Assembly: GCA_022822005.1 (NCBI GenBank)
Contig: JAJECO010000079.1
Location: 98,654 to 162,653, forward strand
Source: Candidatus Poribacteria bacterium
GTDB taxonomy: Bacteria > Poribacteria > WGA-4E > PCPOR2b
Direction of reading: 5' to 3'
Length of the DNA: 64,000 nucleotides
Positions 8,675 through 17,436 of the stretch are shown here, piece after piece. The notes under the pieces were generated by a model. That model was given only the letters and a program-made list of their open reading frames with translations. It was not told where the DNA came from and made no database searches. Both the position numbers and the translations under genes were made by a program. Every line of letters starts with the position of its first letter. Within the stretch, counting starts at the first letter, position 1.

Positions 8675-9289
8675 ATGGCACATACACTACCCGACCTGCC
8701 CTATGCTCATAACGCTTTAGAACCGCACATTGACGAGCAAACGATGCAGATCCATCACGGGAAACATCATCAGGCTTATATTACAAATCTCAACACCGCC
8801 CTTGAAGGACTTGATGATTTGGCAGCCCTATCGGTCGAAGAATTGCTCAGCAACATCGACCAAGTGCCGGAAGACAAACGGCAAGCTGTTATCAATAATG
8901 GCGGCGGACATGCCAACCATTCACTCTTCTGGACTATTATGGGACCCGACGGTGGCGGCACCCCCACACCAGAGGTCACCGCTGCAATCGAGTCCGCTTG
9001 CGGATCACTTGAAGCTGCCAAAGAGCAATTCGTGACAGCTGCGACAACCCGTTTCGGATCCGGTTGGGCATGGGTTGTTGTTGATGAAACTGGCAGTATC
9101 CAAATCTACTCGACTGCTAACCAAGATAGCCCCATCATGCAAGGTCATACACCGATACTGGGGCTTGATGTGTGGGAACACGCGTATTATCTGAAGTATC
9201 AGAACCTGCGTCCCGCTTATATCGAAGCTTGGACGAACGTTATCAATTGGGAAGAGGTTGCCAGGCGTTACGCCGCTGCAAAAGGCTAA
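8675..9289 (+). CDS. sodA: superoxide dismutase, Fe/Mn family (Mn-type residues)
   Basis: 204 residues; dismutates superoxide to H2O2 and oxygen. The ATG at 8675 is chosen because AAGGAGG lies at 8659-8665; an in-frame extension to 8615 would add 20 residues not found in the family. Metal ligands are His27 (IHHGKHH), His82 (NHSLFW), Asp165 and His169 in [12 protein letters not shown] at 76-79 and Gln150 in STANQDSP are the pattern of Mn- rather than Fe-specific enzymes. There is no signal peptide, so it is cytoplasmic. It is monocistronic, with a promoter at 8558-8586 and a strong hairpin at 9311-9344 downstream. Confidence 0.96.
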   Translation: MAHTLPDLPYAHNALEPHIDEQTMQIHHGKHHQAYITNLNTALEGLDDLAALSVEELLSNIDQVPEDKRQAVINNGGGHANHSLFWTIMGPDGGGTPTPEVTAAIESACGSLEAAKEQFVTAATTRFGSGWAWVVVDETGSIQIYSTANQDSPIMQGHTPILGLDVWEHAYYLKYQNLRPAYIEAWTNVINWEEVARRYAAAKG

Positions 9290-9310
9290 GGCAACAATCA
9301 CGACCGAGTT

Positions 9311-9344
9311 AGCGCACCTTCACTGAAACATCTGAAGGTGCGCT
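9311..9344 (+). terminator. 11-bp hairpin downstream of the superoxide dismutase gene
   Basis: AGCGCACCTTC (9311-9321) pairs perfectly with 9334-9344 across a 12-nt loop, 22 bp after the sod stop. There is no U-tract on either strand, so if it ends transcription it does so weakly or with Rho; it may also protect the 3' end of the sod mRNA. It precedes the T-box leader. Confidence 0.55.
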
Positions 9345-9401
9345 GCATCTCAAAAATATATAATCGATCTGATTCAAAACTGAATATACAAAAGCGATGA
9401 A

Positions 9402-9726
9402 GGGGAGGAGTAAGTCGAGCGGTCTTGACAGAGCGGGAAATCCACCGGCTGAGAGATTTTCCCAAGTAACCTCGACCGAAGGTCGCCCCGGAGCTGCTAA
9501 CCTGAAAACGCCCCAGTAGGGTTAGCCGGGTTGATGCACGTTACGCATACCAATGAGTGCCCTTTTATATACAATGTTTAATCGACACAAGGGAATTGGA
9601 GTGGTACCACGGTAAGGACTTTAAGAGGAAGCCCTTCTCGTCTCCAAGTATATCCTCGAAAGTTGTTCCCTAACATTTTCAATTGGGGAAACTTCTACTG
9701 AGGGTTGGAACGGGAGGGCTTTTTTA
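9402..9726 (+). promoter_or_regulatory. T-box leader (tRNA-sensing riboswitch) of the ilvBNC operon
   Basis: The conserved T-box sequence AATTGGAGTGGTACCACGG is at 9594-9612, followed by CGTCTCC at 9639-9644, which can close the antiterminator. The competing terminator pairs AAGCCCT (9629-9635) with AGGGCTT (9715-9721), followed by T's to 9725. Upstream, Stem I is recognisable: base GGGG (9402-9405) with CCCC (9486-9489), an AGTA loop-E strand at 9409-9412, helix GTCGAG (9414-9419) with CTCGAC (9471-9476), GAA at 9478-9480, then GGAGC at 9490-9494. In the specifier loop GTC (9482-9484), followed by a purine, reads as a valine codon. Uncharged tRNA-Val would then permit read-through into ilvB. 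T-boxes are best known in Firmicutes and scattered elsewhere. Confidence 0.88.
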
Positions 9727-9844
9727 TTGGACATATTTGTAATAGAAACCGTTAGGATTGACGACGAGGCTTCCTTGGGGAATTAGATGCAAGTTCTAAC
9801 CTCGTCGGTGCAAAATCAAAGAAGCCTGTGACTGTTTAATTTTC

Positions 9845-9894
9845 ATTCAAGGATTTGAACGGATTTTATCCTGAGAAGCCACCAATCCTTGAAT
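9845..9894 (+). repeat. 11-bp perfect inverted repeat in the ilvB leader
   Basis: ATTCAAGGATT (9845-9855) and AATCCTTGAAT (9884-9894) form a perfect stem around a 28-nt loop, ending 13 nt before the ilvB Shine-Dalgarno. A second possible stem upstream pairs CGACGAGG (9762-9769) with CCTCGTCG (9800-9807). Both lie after the T-box terminator and would be in the read-through mRNA. They could modulate translation; no known riboswitch is recognised. Confidence 0.6.
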
Positions 9895-9919
9895 CCTTAC
9901 AAATTTGAAGGAGAGTGTT

Positions 9920-11596
9920 ATGGAACTATCAGGAGCAAACATACTGATTGAAAGTCTCAAACAAGAGGGTGTGGAGTATATTTTCGGTGTCAATGGTGGC
10001 GCAGCGATGCCAATCTTTGATGCACTCTACGAACACCCTGATGTCAAGTTAATCATGATGCGGCACGAGCAAGGTGCGTCACATGCCGCCGATGGCTACG
10101 CTCGAGCAACAGGTAAGGTTGGTGTTACGCTTGCTACTTCGGGTCCCGGTGCAACAAACTTAGTGACCGGTATCGCAACCGCCTATATGGATTCCATTCC
10201 GATGGTGGCGATCACTGGACAGGTTTTTACCCACCTGATGGGGAACGATGCCTTCCAAGAATGTGACGTGATAGGTGTGACTCGCCCGGTCTGCAAGCAT
10301 AGTTACTTAATTAAAAGCGGTGATGAAGTCGCTGAGGTCATAGCGGAAGCGTTCCATATCGCTAGTACAGGGAGACCTGGTCCCGTCGTTGTCGATTTCG
10401 CCAAGGATGCACAGATCCACGAATCGTTGTTCCGCTACCCAGAGAAGATCAATATCCGCAGCTACAAGCCGAAGGTGGAGGGGCACCCGCGCCAGATCGC
10501 GAAAGCCGTTGAGTTGATTCACAATGCAGAACGACCGATGATTTATGCAGGCGGCGGTGTGCCGCTCGCTAACGCGTCTGAGGAGTTGCGTGAGTTGGCA
10601 ATTAAAACCGGCATTCCGATTACCGTGACACTGATGGGGTTGGGCGCATTTCCCGAAACCCATCCGCTGGCAATGGAGATGCCCGGTATGCACGGCTCCT
10701 GCTGTGCTAACTACGCATTTACTGATTCTGATCTGGTCATTGCGGTCGGTGCTCGGTTCGATGACCGTGTTACGGGTGACTTGACAAAATTCGCGCCGAA
10801 CGCAAAGAAAATCCATATTGACATTGATGCTTCTTGTATCGGCAAGAACGTCCCGATTGATGTGCCGATCGTAGGCGATGCTAAACGCGTATTGGCAGAA
10901 ATGAACAAACTGGTGCATCGTGTGGACATCGAGCCTTGGATGCGCCAAATTGATGAATGGAAAGAGCAGTATCCCTTTGAGTACCAACAAAACGGTGATA
11001 ATATCATGCCGCAGTATGTAATTGAGCAGATATATGACCTGTATTCCGACGCAATCGTCGTTGGGGACGTTGGACAGCATCAGATGTGGGCGGCACAATA
11101 TTTCAAATTCACCGAGCCGCGTCAATGGTTGAACTCCGGTGGACTCGGTACCATGGGATTCAGTTTGCCCGCAGCGATTGGAGCGCAACTCGGTTGCCCT
11201 GACAAAACCGTTGTCAACATCAATGGCGATGGCTCCTATATCATGACGATACAAGAGCTTGTTCCCGCCATCACGATGAAGCTCCCGCTCAAGATCTTCA
11301 TCATTAATAACATGTATCTTGGTATGGTTCGACAGTGGCAGGAACTCTTCCACCAGAAACGGTACGCCGCCGTCGATTATCATGATAACCCTGACTTCGC
11401 ACTGCTCGCTGAGGCTTTTGGGGCAACAGGAATCCGTGTTGAGCGAATTGAGGATGTCCGTCCGGCGTTAGAGAAGGCAAAAGGCATCACCGATGGGCCC
11501 GTTGTTATTGATTTTATCGTCGATGAAGAGGAAAACGTGTTCCCAATGGTTCCAGCAGGTGCAGGACTTGGCGATGTTATACGAGGTTTAGCATAA
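9920..11596 (+). CDS. ilvB: acetolactate synthase large subunit
   Basis: 558 residues, full length. It condenses pyruvate to 2-acetolactate, or with 2-ketobutyrate to acetohydroxybutyrate, the first shared step of Val/Leu/Ile synthesis, using ThDP, Mg2+ and FAD. Catalytic Glu50 is in MRHEQGASHAADGYA, a middle FAD/regulatory-like domain spans about 190-320, and the ThDP motif runs from GDGS (436-439) to NN (463-464). ATG 9920 follows AAGGAG; an in-frame TTG at 9905 has no site. The stop overlaps the ilvN start (TAATG), implying translational coupling. Expression is expected to be governed by the T-box leader at 9402-9726. Large and small subunits form the holoenzyme. Confidence 0.97.
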   Translation: MELSGANILIESLKQEGVEYIFGVNGGAAMPIFDALYEHPDVKLIMMRHEQGASHAADGYARATGKVGVTLATSGPGATNLVTGIATAYMDSIPMVAITGQVFTHLMGNDAFQECDVIGVTRPVCKHSYLIKSGDEVAEVIAEAFHIASTGRPGPVVVDFAKDAQIHESLFRYPEKINIRSYKPKVEGHPRQIAKAVELIHNAERPMIYAGGGVPLANASEELRELAIKTGIPITVTLMGLGAFPETHPLAMEMPGMHGSCCANYAFTDSDLVIAVGARFDDRVTGDLTKFAPNAKKIHIDIDASCIGKNVPIDVPIVGDAKRVLAEMNKLVHRVDIEPWMRQIDEWKEQYPFEYQQNGDNIMPQYVIEQIYDLYSDAIVVGDVGQHQMWAAQYFKFTEPRQWLNSGGLGTMGFSLPAAIGAQLGCPDKTVVNINGDGSYIMTIQELVPAITMKLPLKIFIINNMYLGMVRQWQELFHQKRYAAVDYHDNPDFALLAEAFGATGIRVERIEDVRPALEKAKGITDGPVVIDFIVDEEENVFPMVPAGAGLGDVIRGLA

Positions 11597-12087
11597 TGAC
11601 TGAAGAACGACACATCTTTTCCGTACTTGTTGAAAACCGGTTCGGAGTCCTTGCACGAATTGCGGGACTGTTCAGTGGACGTGGATTTAACATTGACAGC
11701 CTCAATGTTGCGGAGACAGACGATCCGGACGTTTCGCACATGACAATCGTCACACATGGGGACACGCAGATCATTGAACAGATTTACAAGCATCTGAACA
11801 AGTTGATTGATGTCATCAAGGTGACAGATCTCACTGTCGAAAATCATGTTGAGCGGGAGATTGTACTGATTAAAGTCTATGCCGAGCCACAGCGACGTGG
11901 GGAAATTCTCCAGATTATGGAGATTTTTCGCGCCCATACGATTGATGTCAGTCCCGACTCTCTGATTATTGAAGTGACCGGTGACGAAGGGAAGTTGAAG
12001 GCGGTTGTTGATTTGCTACGTCCCTATGGCATTCAAGAACTTGTCCGCACCGGCAAAATTGCAATCATGCGCGGGGCCGCAAAGTAA
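11596..12087 (+). CDS. ilvN: acetolactate synthase small (regulatory) subunit
   Basis: 163 residues, typical length. It binds the IlvB catalytic subunit and usually confers valine feedback inhibition. An N-terminal ACT domain is clear (ENRFGVLARIAGLFSGRGFNI, with the G-V-L and G-F-N-I features), followed by the C-terminal small-subunit domain containing ELVRTGKIAIMRG. The ATG overlaps the ilvB stop by one base, so translation is coupled. ilvC follows 37 bp later with its own AAGGAG. The position, directly after ilvB and before ilvC, is the common arrangement of this pathway. Confidence 0.97.
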   Translation: MTEERHIFSVLVENRFGVLARIAGLFSGRGFNIDSLNVAETDDPDVSHMTIVTHGDTQIIEQIYKHLNKLIDVIKVTDLTVENHVEREIVLIKVYAEPQRRGEILQIMEIFRAHTIDVSPDSLIIEVTGDEGKLKAVVDLLRPYGIQELVRTGKIAIMRGAAK

Positions 12088-12124
12088 TGAACCTATTTTC
12101 ATGTTTCACATATAAGGAGTATTC

Positions 12125-13117
12125 ATGGCAACAATTTATTACGATAGCGATGCAGATTTTGATTTACTCAAAGAGCGAACGATTGCGGTTATCGGCTATG
12201 GTAGCCAAGGGCGCGCCCAAGCATTGAATCTGAAGGACAGTGGTGCAAACGTTGTCCTTGGGCTGCGCCCCGGCAGCCGTTCTCAACCGGATGCAGAATC
12301 GGAAGGATTGACGGTAAAAAGTATCGACGACGCTGCTGCTGAAGCAGATGTCGTTCAGATTCTCATCCCGGATGAACAACACGGGGCGGTGTATCGGAAT
12401 CATATTGAACCGAATCTGGAAGCTGGCAACATGGTGATGGTTTCGCACGGTTTTAGCATCCATTTTGGTCAAATCGTTCCGGGAGACGGTATTGATGTGG
12501 CGATGATCGCACCAAAGGGACCGGGGCTGCTCGTGCGAGAGGTTTTTGAGGAGGGCGGCGGTGTGCCGTGTCTCATTGCTATCCAGCAGGATGTAACAGG
12601 ACATGCCAGAGACCTCGCACTCGCTTATGCGAAGGGGATCGGCGGCACACGGGCTGGCGTCATTGAGACTACTTTTCGGGAAGAGACGGAAACAGATCTC
12701 TTTGGCGAGCAAGCTGTGCTTTGCGGCGGGACTACCGCGCTCATCAAAGCTGCTTTTGATACCCTTGTTGAGGCTGGTTACCAACCTGAGATGGCGTTCT
12801 TTGAGTGCTTGCATGAGTTGAAACTGATTGTAGACCTAATCTACACAGGCGGACTCAGCAAGATGCGCAACGACGTTAGTAATACGGCGGAATTCGGCGA
12901 TCTTACCCGCGGTCCTCGTGTCATTGATGAAGGTGTCCGAGAACGTATGCAAACAATTCTTAAAGAGGTACAGAACGGCGAATTTGCACGGGAATGGGTG
13001 CTGGAAAATCAAGCGAATCAGCCCGTGCTGCAAGCACTGCGTCGTCGAGAATCAGAGCTGCAGATCGAAAAGGTGGGGCAAGATCTACGGAGCATGATGA
13101 GCTGGCTTGATGAGTAA
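12125..13117 (+). CDS. ilvC: ketol-acid reductoisomerase (class I)
   Basis: 330 residues, the short class I form. It isomerises and reduces acetolactate to 2,3-dihydroxyisovalerate with NAD(P)H and Mg2+. The Rossmann motif GYGSQG is at 24-29. The coenzyme-selecting loop reads RPGSRS, whose Arg and Ser residues favour NADPH. His108, Lys131 and the metal ligands Asp191 and Glu195 (ETDLFGEQ) are present, as is the C-terminal [14 protein letters not shown] helix. AAGGAG precedes the ATG. It is the last gene of the ilv operon; an intrinsic terminator follows at 13153-13196. Confidence 0.97.
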   Translation: MATIYYDSDADFDLLKERTIAVIGYGSQGRAQALNLKDSGANVVLGLRPGSRSQPDAESEGLTVKSIDDAAAEADVVQILIPDEQHGAVYRNHIEPNLEAGNMVMVSHGFSIHFGQIVPGDGIDVAMIAPKGPGLLVREVFEEGGGVPCLIAIQQDVTGHARDLALAYAKGIGGTRAGVIETTFREETETDLFGEQAVLCGGTTALIKAAFDTLVEAGYQPEMAFFECLHELKLIVDLIYTGGLSKMRNDVSNTAEFGDLTRGPRVIDEGVRERMQTILKEVQNGEFAREWVLENQANQPVLQALRRRESELQIEKVGQDLRSMMSWLDE

Positions 13118-13152
13118 CAGTTCCATCGTTAAATAGCATATCCCTATTAAAG

Positions 13153-13196
13153 TCGTCACTTCGATTGCAATCACATTATCGAGGTGACGATTTTTT
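13153..13196 (+). terminator. intrinsic terminator of the ilvBNC operon
   Basis: TCGTCACTTCGAT (13153-13165) pairs with ATCGAGGTGACGA (13178-13190), with one G-U pair, across a 12-nt loop, then six T's to 13196. It lies 36 bp after the ilvC stop and argues against any coding start for the MFS gene at 13165. Confidence 0.9.
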
Positions 13197-13227
13197 GTTT
13201 CGGTCTTGGAAAGGTCATTTTTTCTTT

Positions 13228-14481
13228 ATGGATAGAGTTGAGAACGAGGTCGAGCAGCATGAAAAACGCAATCTTATCGTATTTGCGGCTAACCAGATCT
13301 TTATGCGGCTCGGTTGGATTTTCAAGACTGAATCGGTAGTAATGCCGGGGTTTTTAGATGTTTATACCTTATCGGGTTTTATCCGAGGACTCCTGCCCCT
13401 CATCTCTCGAATTGGGCAGAGCATCCCTCAAATTCTTATCGCACACCGTGTGGCAAAAATGCCAAGAAAACGAATGGTGTTTATACTTTCCGCCTTCGGT
13501 ATTACCTTTCCTTGGCTAGTGCTGGCACTGAGCCTTGAATTTGGGAGTTGGTCAAACAACACAATCGTAGCGATTTTTCTGACACTGTATGGCTTACACT
13601 GGCTGACCTACGGCAGCAATGTCCTAGCACACGGCACACTACAGGGAAAACTGATTCGTCCTAGAAGACGGGGGCGTCTATTGGCTTACGCCAGTCTCAT
13701 CGGCTGCACGTTTGCAATTATTATCGTCTGGCTTGTGATGCCACATTGGGTTCGCGGCGACACCGCTAATTATGCTTGGATATTTGGGATGACAGGGATG
13801 TTCTTTGGTTTTGCTGCGGGTTCCAGTCTGTTTTTCCGTGAGCCTCCTGATGACCATGCCGCGCAAACTATACCTTTTCTTAAATATCTTAGTTCCGGCC
13901 TGATGCTGCTGCGATATGACCGGAATTTTCGTATATTCGCGATTGTCCTGATGTTGTTCTATACAGGTTGGCCCATTTTTCCGCACTATACCATCTTTGG
14001 AAAACGAACGTTAGGATTGGTGTCGAGAAATTTCGTGACGCTGTTGATTGCGCAAAACACGGTCAGTGGACTCGGTGCCTTGGTGATGGGGAATATCGCA
14101 GATCGGTACGGCAATCGGATTGTGATGCGTGTGCTAATCTTTGTCGCCGCATGTGTGCCGCTGCTAGCGGTTGGACTGAGTCGCCTGCCTATGGGAGCAA
14201 GCTGGTACTGGCTTGTGTATGCTTGCTTGGGATTTACGCCGGTATCGGGTCGTATTCTTACAAACTACACCCTTGAAATTTCTCCGCAGGAAAAGCACCC
14301 GCAATACTTGGGGCTGCTGAGCGTTCTTCAGACAGTGCCGTTGCTGGGATCGCCGGTGGTTGGTCTGTTGATTGATAGATTCTCTTTTGAGTCCGTGTTT
14401 ATCACGTCTTCTGTTTTGGTCTTTTGTGGTGTCCTGCTTACCTTTCGATTAGTCGAACCTCGATTTAGCCGTTCTGTTTAA
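13228..14481 (+). CDS. MFS-type transporter
   Basis: 417 residues with about twelve hydrophobic segments, a cytoplasmic loop near residue 150 (LQGKLIRPRRRGRLLAYAS) and a major-facilitator-like GNIADRYGNRIVMR loop after the seventh to eighth helix, where the G-x-x-x-D-R-x-G-x-R pattern is typical of the family. ATG 13228 is chosen since longer frames run back into the ilv terminator; GGAAAGG lies 15 bp upstream, a loose fit. It starts a plus-strand run continuing to 17403 (GNAT, TIM-barrel-like, isochorismatase-like). The substrate is not predictable from sequence. Confidence 0.8.
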   Translation: MDRVENEVEQHEKRNLIVFAANQIFMRLGWIFKTESVVMPGFLDVYTLSGFIRGLLPLISRIGQSIPQILIAHRVAKMPRKRMVFILSAFGITFPWLVLALSLEFGSWSNNTIVAIFLTLYGLHWLTYGSNVLAHGTLQGKLIRPRRRGRLLAYASLIGCTFAIIIVWLVMPHWVRGDTANYAWIFGMTGMFFGFAAGSSLFFREPPDDHAAQTIPFLKYLSSGLMLLRYDRNFRIFAIVLMLFYTGWPIFPHYTIFGKRTLGLVSRNFVTLLIAQNTVSGLGALVMGNIADRYGNRIVMRVLIFVAACVPLLAVGLSRLPMGASWYWLVYACLGFTPVSGRILTNYTLEISPQEKHPQYLGLLSVLQTVPLLGSPVVGLLIDRFSFESVFITSSVLVFCGVLLTFRLVEPRFSRSV

Positions 14482-14531
14482 TTAAAATAGGTAGGATCGG
14501 TCTGATCCTATCCTGTCATAGGAGCATAATT

Positions 14532-15290
14532 ATGCCCAATGAAATGATGACCACTTTTGAAAAGCTCTGGATTACCCTTCGCGCTGCGTGGTGTGACAAT
14601 CACGACCTTGATGGCGCATTGGCTTTCAGCCATGACCGCGGAGCGATGGACTTCTTTCATCGCGTTGTACAGGTGAACGTAGACGACGCTCAAGTAGACA
14701 GGTTGATCGACGATGCGATTCGCCTGTTCCAAGAAAAAAAATACGACTGCATGTTCACCCTTTCGCCATTAGATCGTCCTGTTGACCTTGGTGAGAGACT
14801 GGAGAAGCGCGGTTTCACAGAGGGTATGTTGGCGTCAGCGATGGTTTATGACCCACCCACTGCGCCACCGTTCCCCCAAACTGTTGCGGAAATCAATATC
14901 TCGCCCGATGATGAATATGATCTGTGGGCAGATGTCATGTGTCGCGGATTCGGTCATGACCAGACAATGGGAGAGATAGGGCGTGATGTGCTGATTGTGC
15001 CTGAAGTGCGCCGCTATCTCGCACGTGTGAATGGAGAGCTAGCGGGCACGACGCTGATCTATTCGCAATTCGGTATGGGCTACGTTGACCATGTTGCGAC
15101 ATTGCCGGAGCACCGCCGTAAAGGGATTGCCTCTGCTATGGTTACACGAGCGGTTGCGGATTCGCAGGCGATGGGTAACCGCTGGACAACGCTAGAGACG
15201 ACAACAGGTAGTAACGCCGAGCGGGTATATCAACGACAGGGATTCCGTATTGCCTATCATCGACGACGCTATATCATGCCTCATGGGTAG
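14532..15290 (+). CDS. GNAT family N-acetyltransferase
   Basis: 252 residues. The C-terminal half is a GNAT fold with acetyl-CoA-binding motif A, ATLPEHRRKGIASAMVTRA (about residues 196-214, Q/R-x-x-G-x-A type), and motif B, NAERVYQRQGF. The N-terminal half looks like a degenerate second GNAT-like domain, with a KKYDCMFTLSPL strand and GERLEKRGF. Such two-part acetyltransferases act on small amines or peptides; the acceptor is unknown. AGGAG sits 8 bp before the ATG. It is 50 bp after the MFS gene and in line with it. Confidence 0.8.
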   Translation: MPNEMMTTFEKLWITLRAAWCDNHDLDGALAFSHDRGAMDFFHRVVQVNVDDAQVDRLIDDAIRLFQEKKYDCMFTLSPLDRPVDLGERLEKRGFTEGMLASAMVYDPPTAPPFPQTVAEINISPDDEYDLWADVMCRGFGHDQTMGEIGRDVLIVPEVRRYLARVNGELAGTTLIYSQFGMGYVDHVATLPEHRRKGIASAMVTRAVADSQAMGNRWTTLETTTGSNAERVYQRQGFRIAYHRRRYIMPHG

Positions 15291-15362
15291 GTAGGGGCGT
15301 GGGCAATAGCAGAACATTAGAAGCCCCTCAATAATTGTTCCAACAGAAAAGGAGTTCGCAAC

Positions 15363-16706
15363 ATGGCGCTGCAAGCTTGGATACGCATCGGTCAACCACT
15401 TGAACCAGTGATGAACGATTATGAACGGATCTTTGACGCTTGGGAAGCGGGTGGAATCAAAGGTTTTGTTTTTGGTCGCACAGTTTTTGCGGATGCAGAG
15501 GGTCAATTTACCGTTCCTGCTTTCCCGTCCAACCCTCAAGTGTATCGCGATCGTGGGTTAGAACCAAACCTCCGCAACACAGAAACCGATCCGTCTAAAG
15601 AGAAGCTGCTCCATGCGATGCTTGACAACGCCAAATCGCGCGGCTGGGAGATTTTCATCTTTGCCCCCGGCAGCGGGGCAACGGGTGCGAAACCGCTTCC
15701 ATTGGAAGAGGATCCCTACGGCGCGGTTGCAATGGCAGCGATTTGGGATGAGACATTCGGCAGCTTTCCACAGGTGGATGGCGGTATCATGGATGGCTGG
15801 ACCGAGTCCGCTTATGAATTGGTATGGCACCACGGAAACGCTGTGTTTGCCGATATACCTGAATCAACCAAAGCCCAAGCCGCTGCCAGAGGATACGATC
15901 CAGAAAGACTTGAACGCGGCAGATCTCATCTCCATGAGCGTTTTCGCAGTCTCACCCCCGCTGAAGTGCGCTACTACGGTCCCTACGGCGTGCTGTCGGA
16001 GATGACCCTTTTCGATATCAACGAGGATGCTATTTATTGGCTGCGTTGGCGGCGGGAAGATGGGATTAAAATGGGAGAAGCATTTCGGGGTGAATTGGAC
16101 AACTTCCCACGCAAGTTGTTATTGGGGAATGGTCCCCGTTCGGCTGTATTCTCCGGCATGACTGCGCTCGATTTTCACGCATGGGATCAGATAGTGGATA
16201 TTCTGCTGGTCAAGCACTACTTCTGGCATCGTGGCTTCGACGGTATGTACGGCACTGTCGCCCGTTGGGTGGAACAGATTCAAGAATGGAATCCTCGTCT
16301 GACCGAACAGGACTGCTTTACGGTAGTGAAGGCGTGGTTAGGCATCGACTTACCGGAGGTCAACTCTCTATCGGACATGGATTTAGGGTTCCCTCAAGCC
16401 TTCTTCGACCAAGTTGTGACGACTGAAACCGAGCGAGCGCTTGCAGCGATCAGTCAGCCGGAGAAGATTGTTCCTTGGGTGGATACAGGGCGGATGCCGC
16501 ACGGTGGGGATCCGATGACCGCCGGAGATCTGCATCGCATCCTCACAGCCTCAGAAGAGGCGGGGCTGAAGCGTTTCCTATTTCATAATCACGCACATCT
16601 TACGTCAGCGGAGTGGTGCGTAATCTCCCGGCTATGCGGGCACGCTTGGGATGAAGATCCCAACGGGTATTGGCCCCCCGCGACACCGAAACCATCGACT
16701 TACTGA
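15363..16706 (+). CDS. uncharacterised TIM-barrel-like protein
   Basis: 447 residues, no signal peptide. I do not recognise a named family with certainty. Composition and motifs suggest a glycosidase-like barrel: strands ending in GIKGFVFGRTVF, GWEIFIFAPGS, VDGGIMDGWTESAYEL, MLFDINED-like segments and a final LKRFLFHNHAHLT, with many conserved-looking Trp, His and acidic residues. AAAGGAG lies before ATG 15363. It is followed 22 bp later by the isochorismatase-like hydrolase, so the two are probably co-transcribed. Similar large soluble proteins are frequent in poribacterial-type genomes next to sugar-metabolism genes; function is open. Confidence 0.6.
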   Translation: MALQAWIRIGQPLEPVMNDYERIFDAWEAGGIKGFVFGRTVFADAEGQFTVPAFPSNPQVYRDRGLEPNLRNTETDPSKEKLLHAMLDNAKSRGWEIFIFAPGSGATGAKPLPLEEDPYGAVAMAAIWDETFGSFPQVDGGIMDGWTESAYELVWHHGNAVFADIPESTKAQAAARGYDPERLERGRSHLHERFRSLTPAEVRYYGPYGVLSEMTLFDINEDAIYWLRWRREDGIKMGEAFRGELDNFPRKLLLGNGPRSAVFSGMTALDFHAWDQIVDILLVKHYFWHRGFDGMYGTVARWVEQIQEWNPRLTEQDCFTVVKAWLGIDLPEVNSLSDMDLGFPQAFFDQVVTTETERALAAISQPEKIVPWVDTGRMPHGGDPMTAGDLHRILTASEEAGLKRFLFHNHAHLTSAEWCVISRLCGHAWDEDPNGYWPPATPKPSTY

Positions 16707-16728
16707 TTGATTAGAGAGGAGGTCTACT

Positions 16729-17403
16729 ATGGCTAACTTAACGCTTCCTGTGCGTTGGTATAGCAATGAAACCCAGCACGGCGAGTTGGAACTTGAATTA
16801 GAGCGAACCGCTTTCATGATTGTGGATAGCGATTGTGGCACCGGGAATCGGTATGTCGAAGATGGGATTGCTCCGGCATTGGCTGCAGCGCGCACATCCA
16901 GCATGAGGGTGGTTTTTATTCACAACGACTTTTCCCTCGTTGATGAGCCGGGCAGTATCAAGCGAGAGATTCACGGTATCCGTTGGGGCGACGCGCTTGC
17001 TGGAACGAGACCGTCACCCGCATCAAGAACGCCCTATAAACCGAATTATTCCCCATCAATCCAGCCGTTACCGCATGAGCCAGACTTTCCCAAGCGGGAG
17101 TGGTCGGCGTTCCATGAGACGCATGTCGATTACCATCTGCGGTGCTACGACATTAAGAATTTGGTCGCAGTTGGATTCAGCCAGCGTGCATGTTTATACC
17201 AAACCCTTGCCGGTGCAGTCGAACACAATTATCGGGTCATTATGCTGCGAGATTGTACGCATTCCGCCGAGTATCCCGATACGGTCGATCCGAACTTACC
17301 AGAGGGAGGATGGCTACGGAAGGTGATGATACGCAACTTTGAACATATCATTGGGTACACCTCGACCTCATCGGATTTTGTTGCAGCGTGCGAAGTACTT
17401 TAA
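16729..17403 (+). CDS. isochorismatase-like cysteine hydrolase
   Basis: 224 residues. The family hydrolyses amides, ureas or vinyl ethers with an Asp-Lys-Cys triad. Here Asp33 is in MIVDSD, Lys122 in PKREWSAF and Cys155 in GFSQRACLYQTL, each at the expected strand end. The cis-peptide position before the cysteine is present in altered form (GFSQRAC rather than G-x-x-T-x-x-C). GAGGAGG precedes the ATG. It follows the TIM-barrel-like gene by 22 bp and is convergent with the deacetylase gene, 34 bp apart. Substrate unknown. Confidence 0.85.
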   Translation: MANLTLPVRWYSNETQHGELELELERTAFMIVDSDCGTGNRYVEDGIAPALAAARTSSMRVVFIHNDFSLVDEPGSIKREIHGIRWGDALAGTRPSPASRTPYKPNYSPSIQPLPHEPDFPKREWSAFHETHVDYHLRCYDIKNLVAVGFSQRACLYQTLAGAVEHNYRVIMLRDCTHSAEYPDTVDPNLPEGGWLRKVMIRNFEHIIGYTSTSSDFVAACEVL

Positions 17404-17436
17404 AGTTCGGTGAGATCAGGATATTGCAAATCTGAC

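Noticed and set aside
10307..11383. 358-codon open frame antisense to ilvB
   Set aside because: It lies fully within ilvB, which has intact catalytic motifs; its translation has no recognisable domain and no ribosome-binding site. It is a by-product of codon bias.
13165..13227. Extended N-terminus of the MFS transporter starting at 13165
   Set aside because: The stretch forms the ilv operon terminator; its stem and T-run explain it, and translation would add a non-conserved polar segment.
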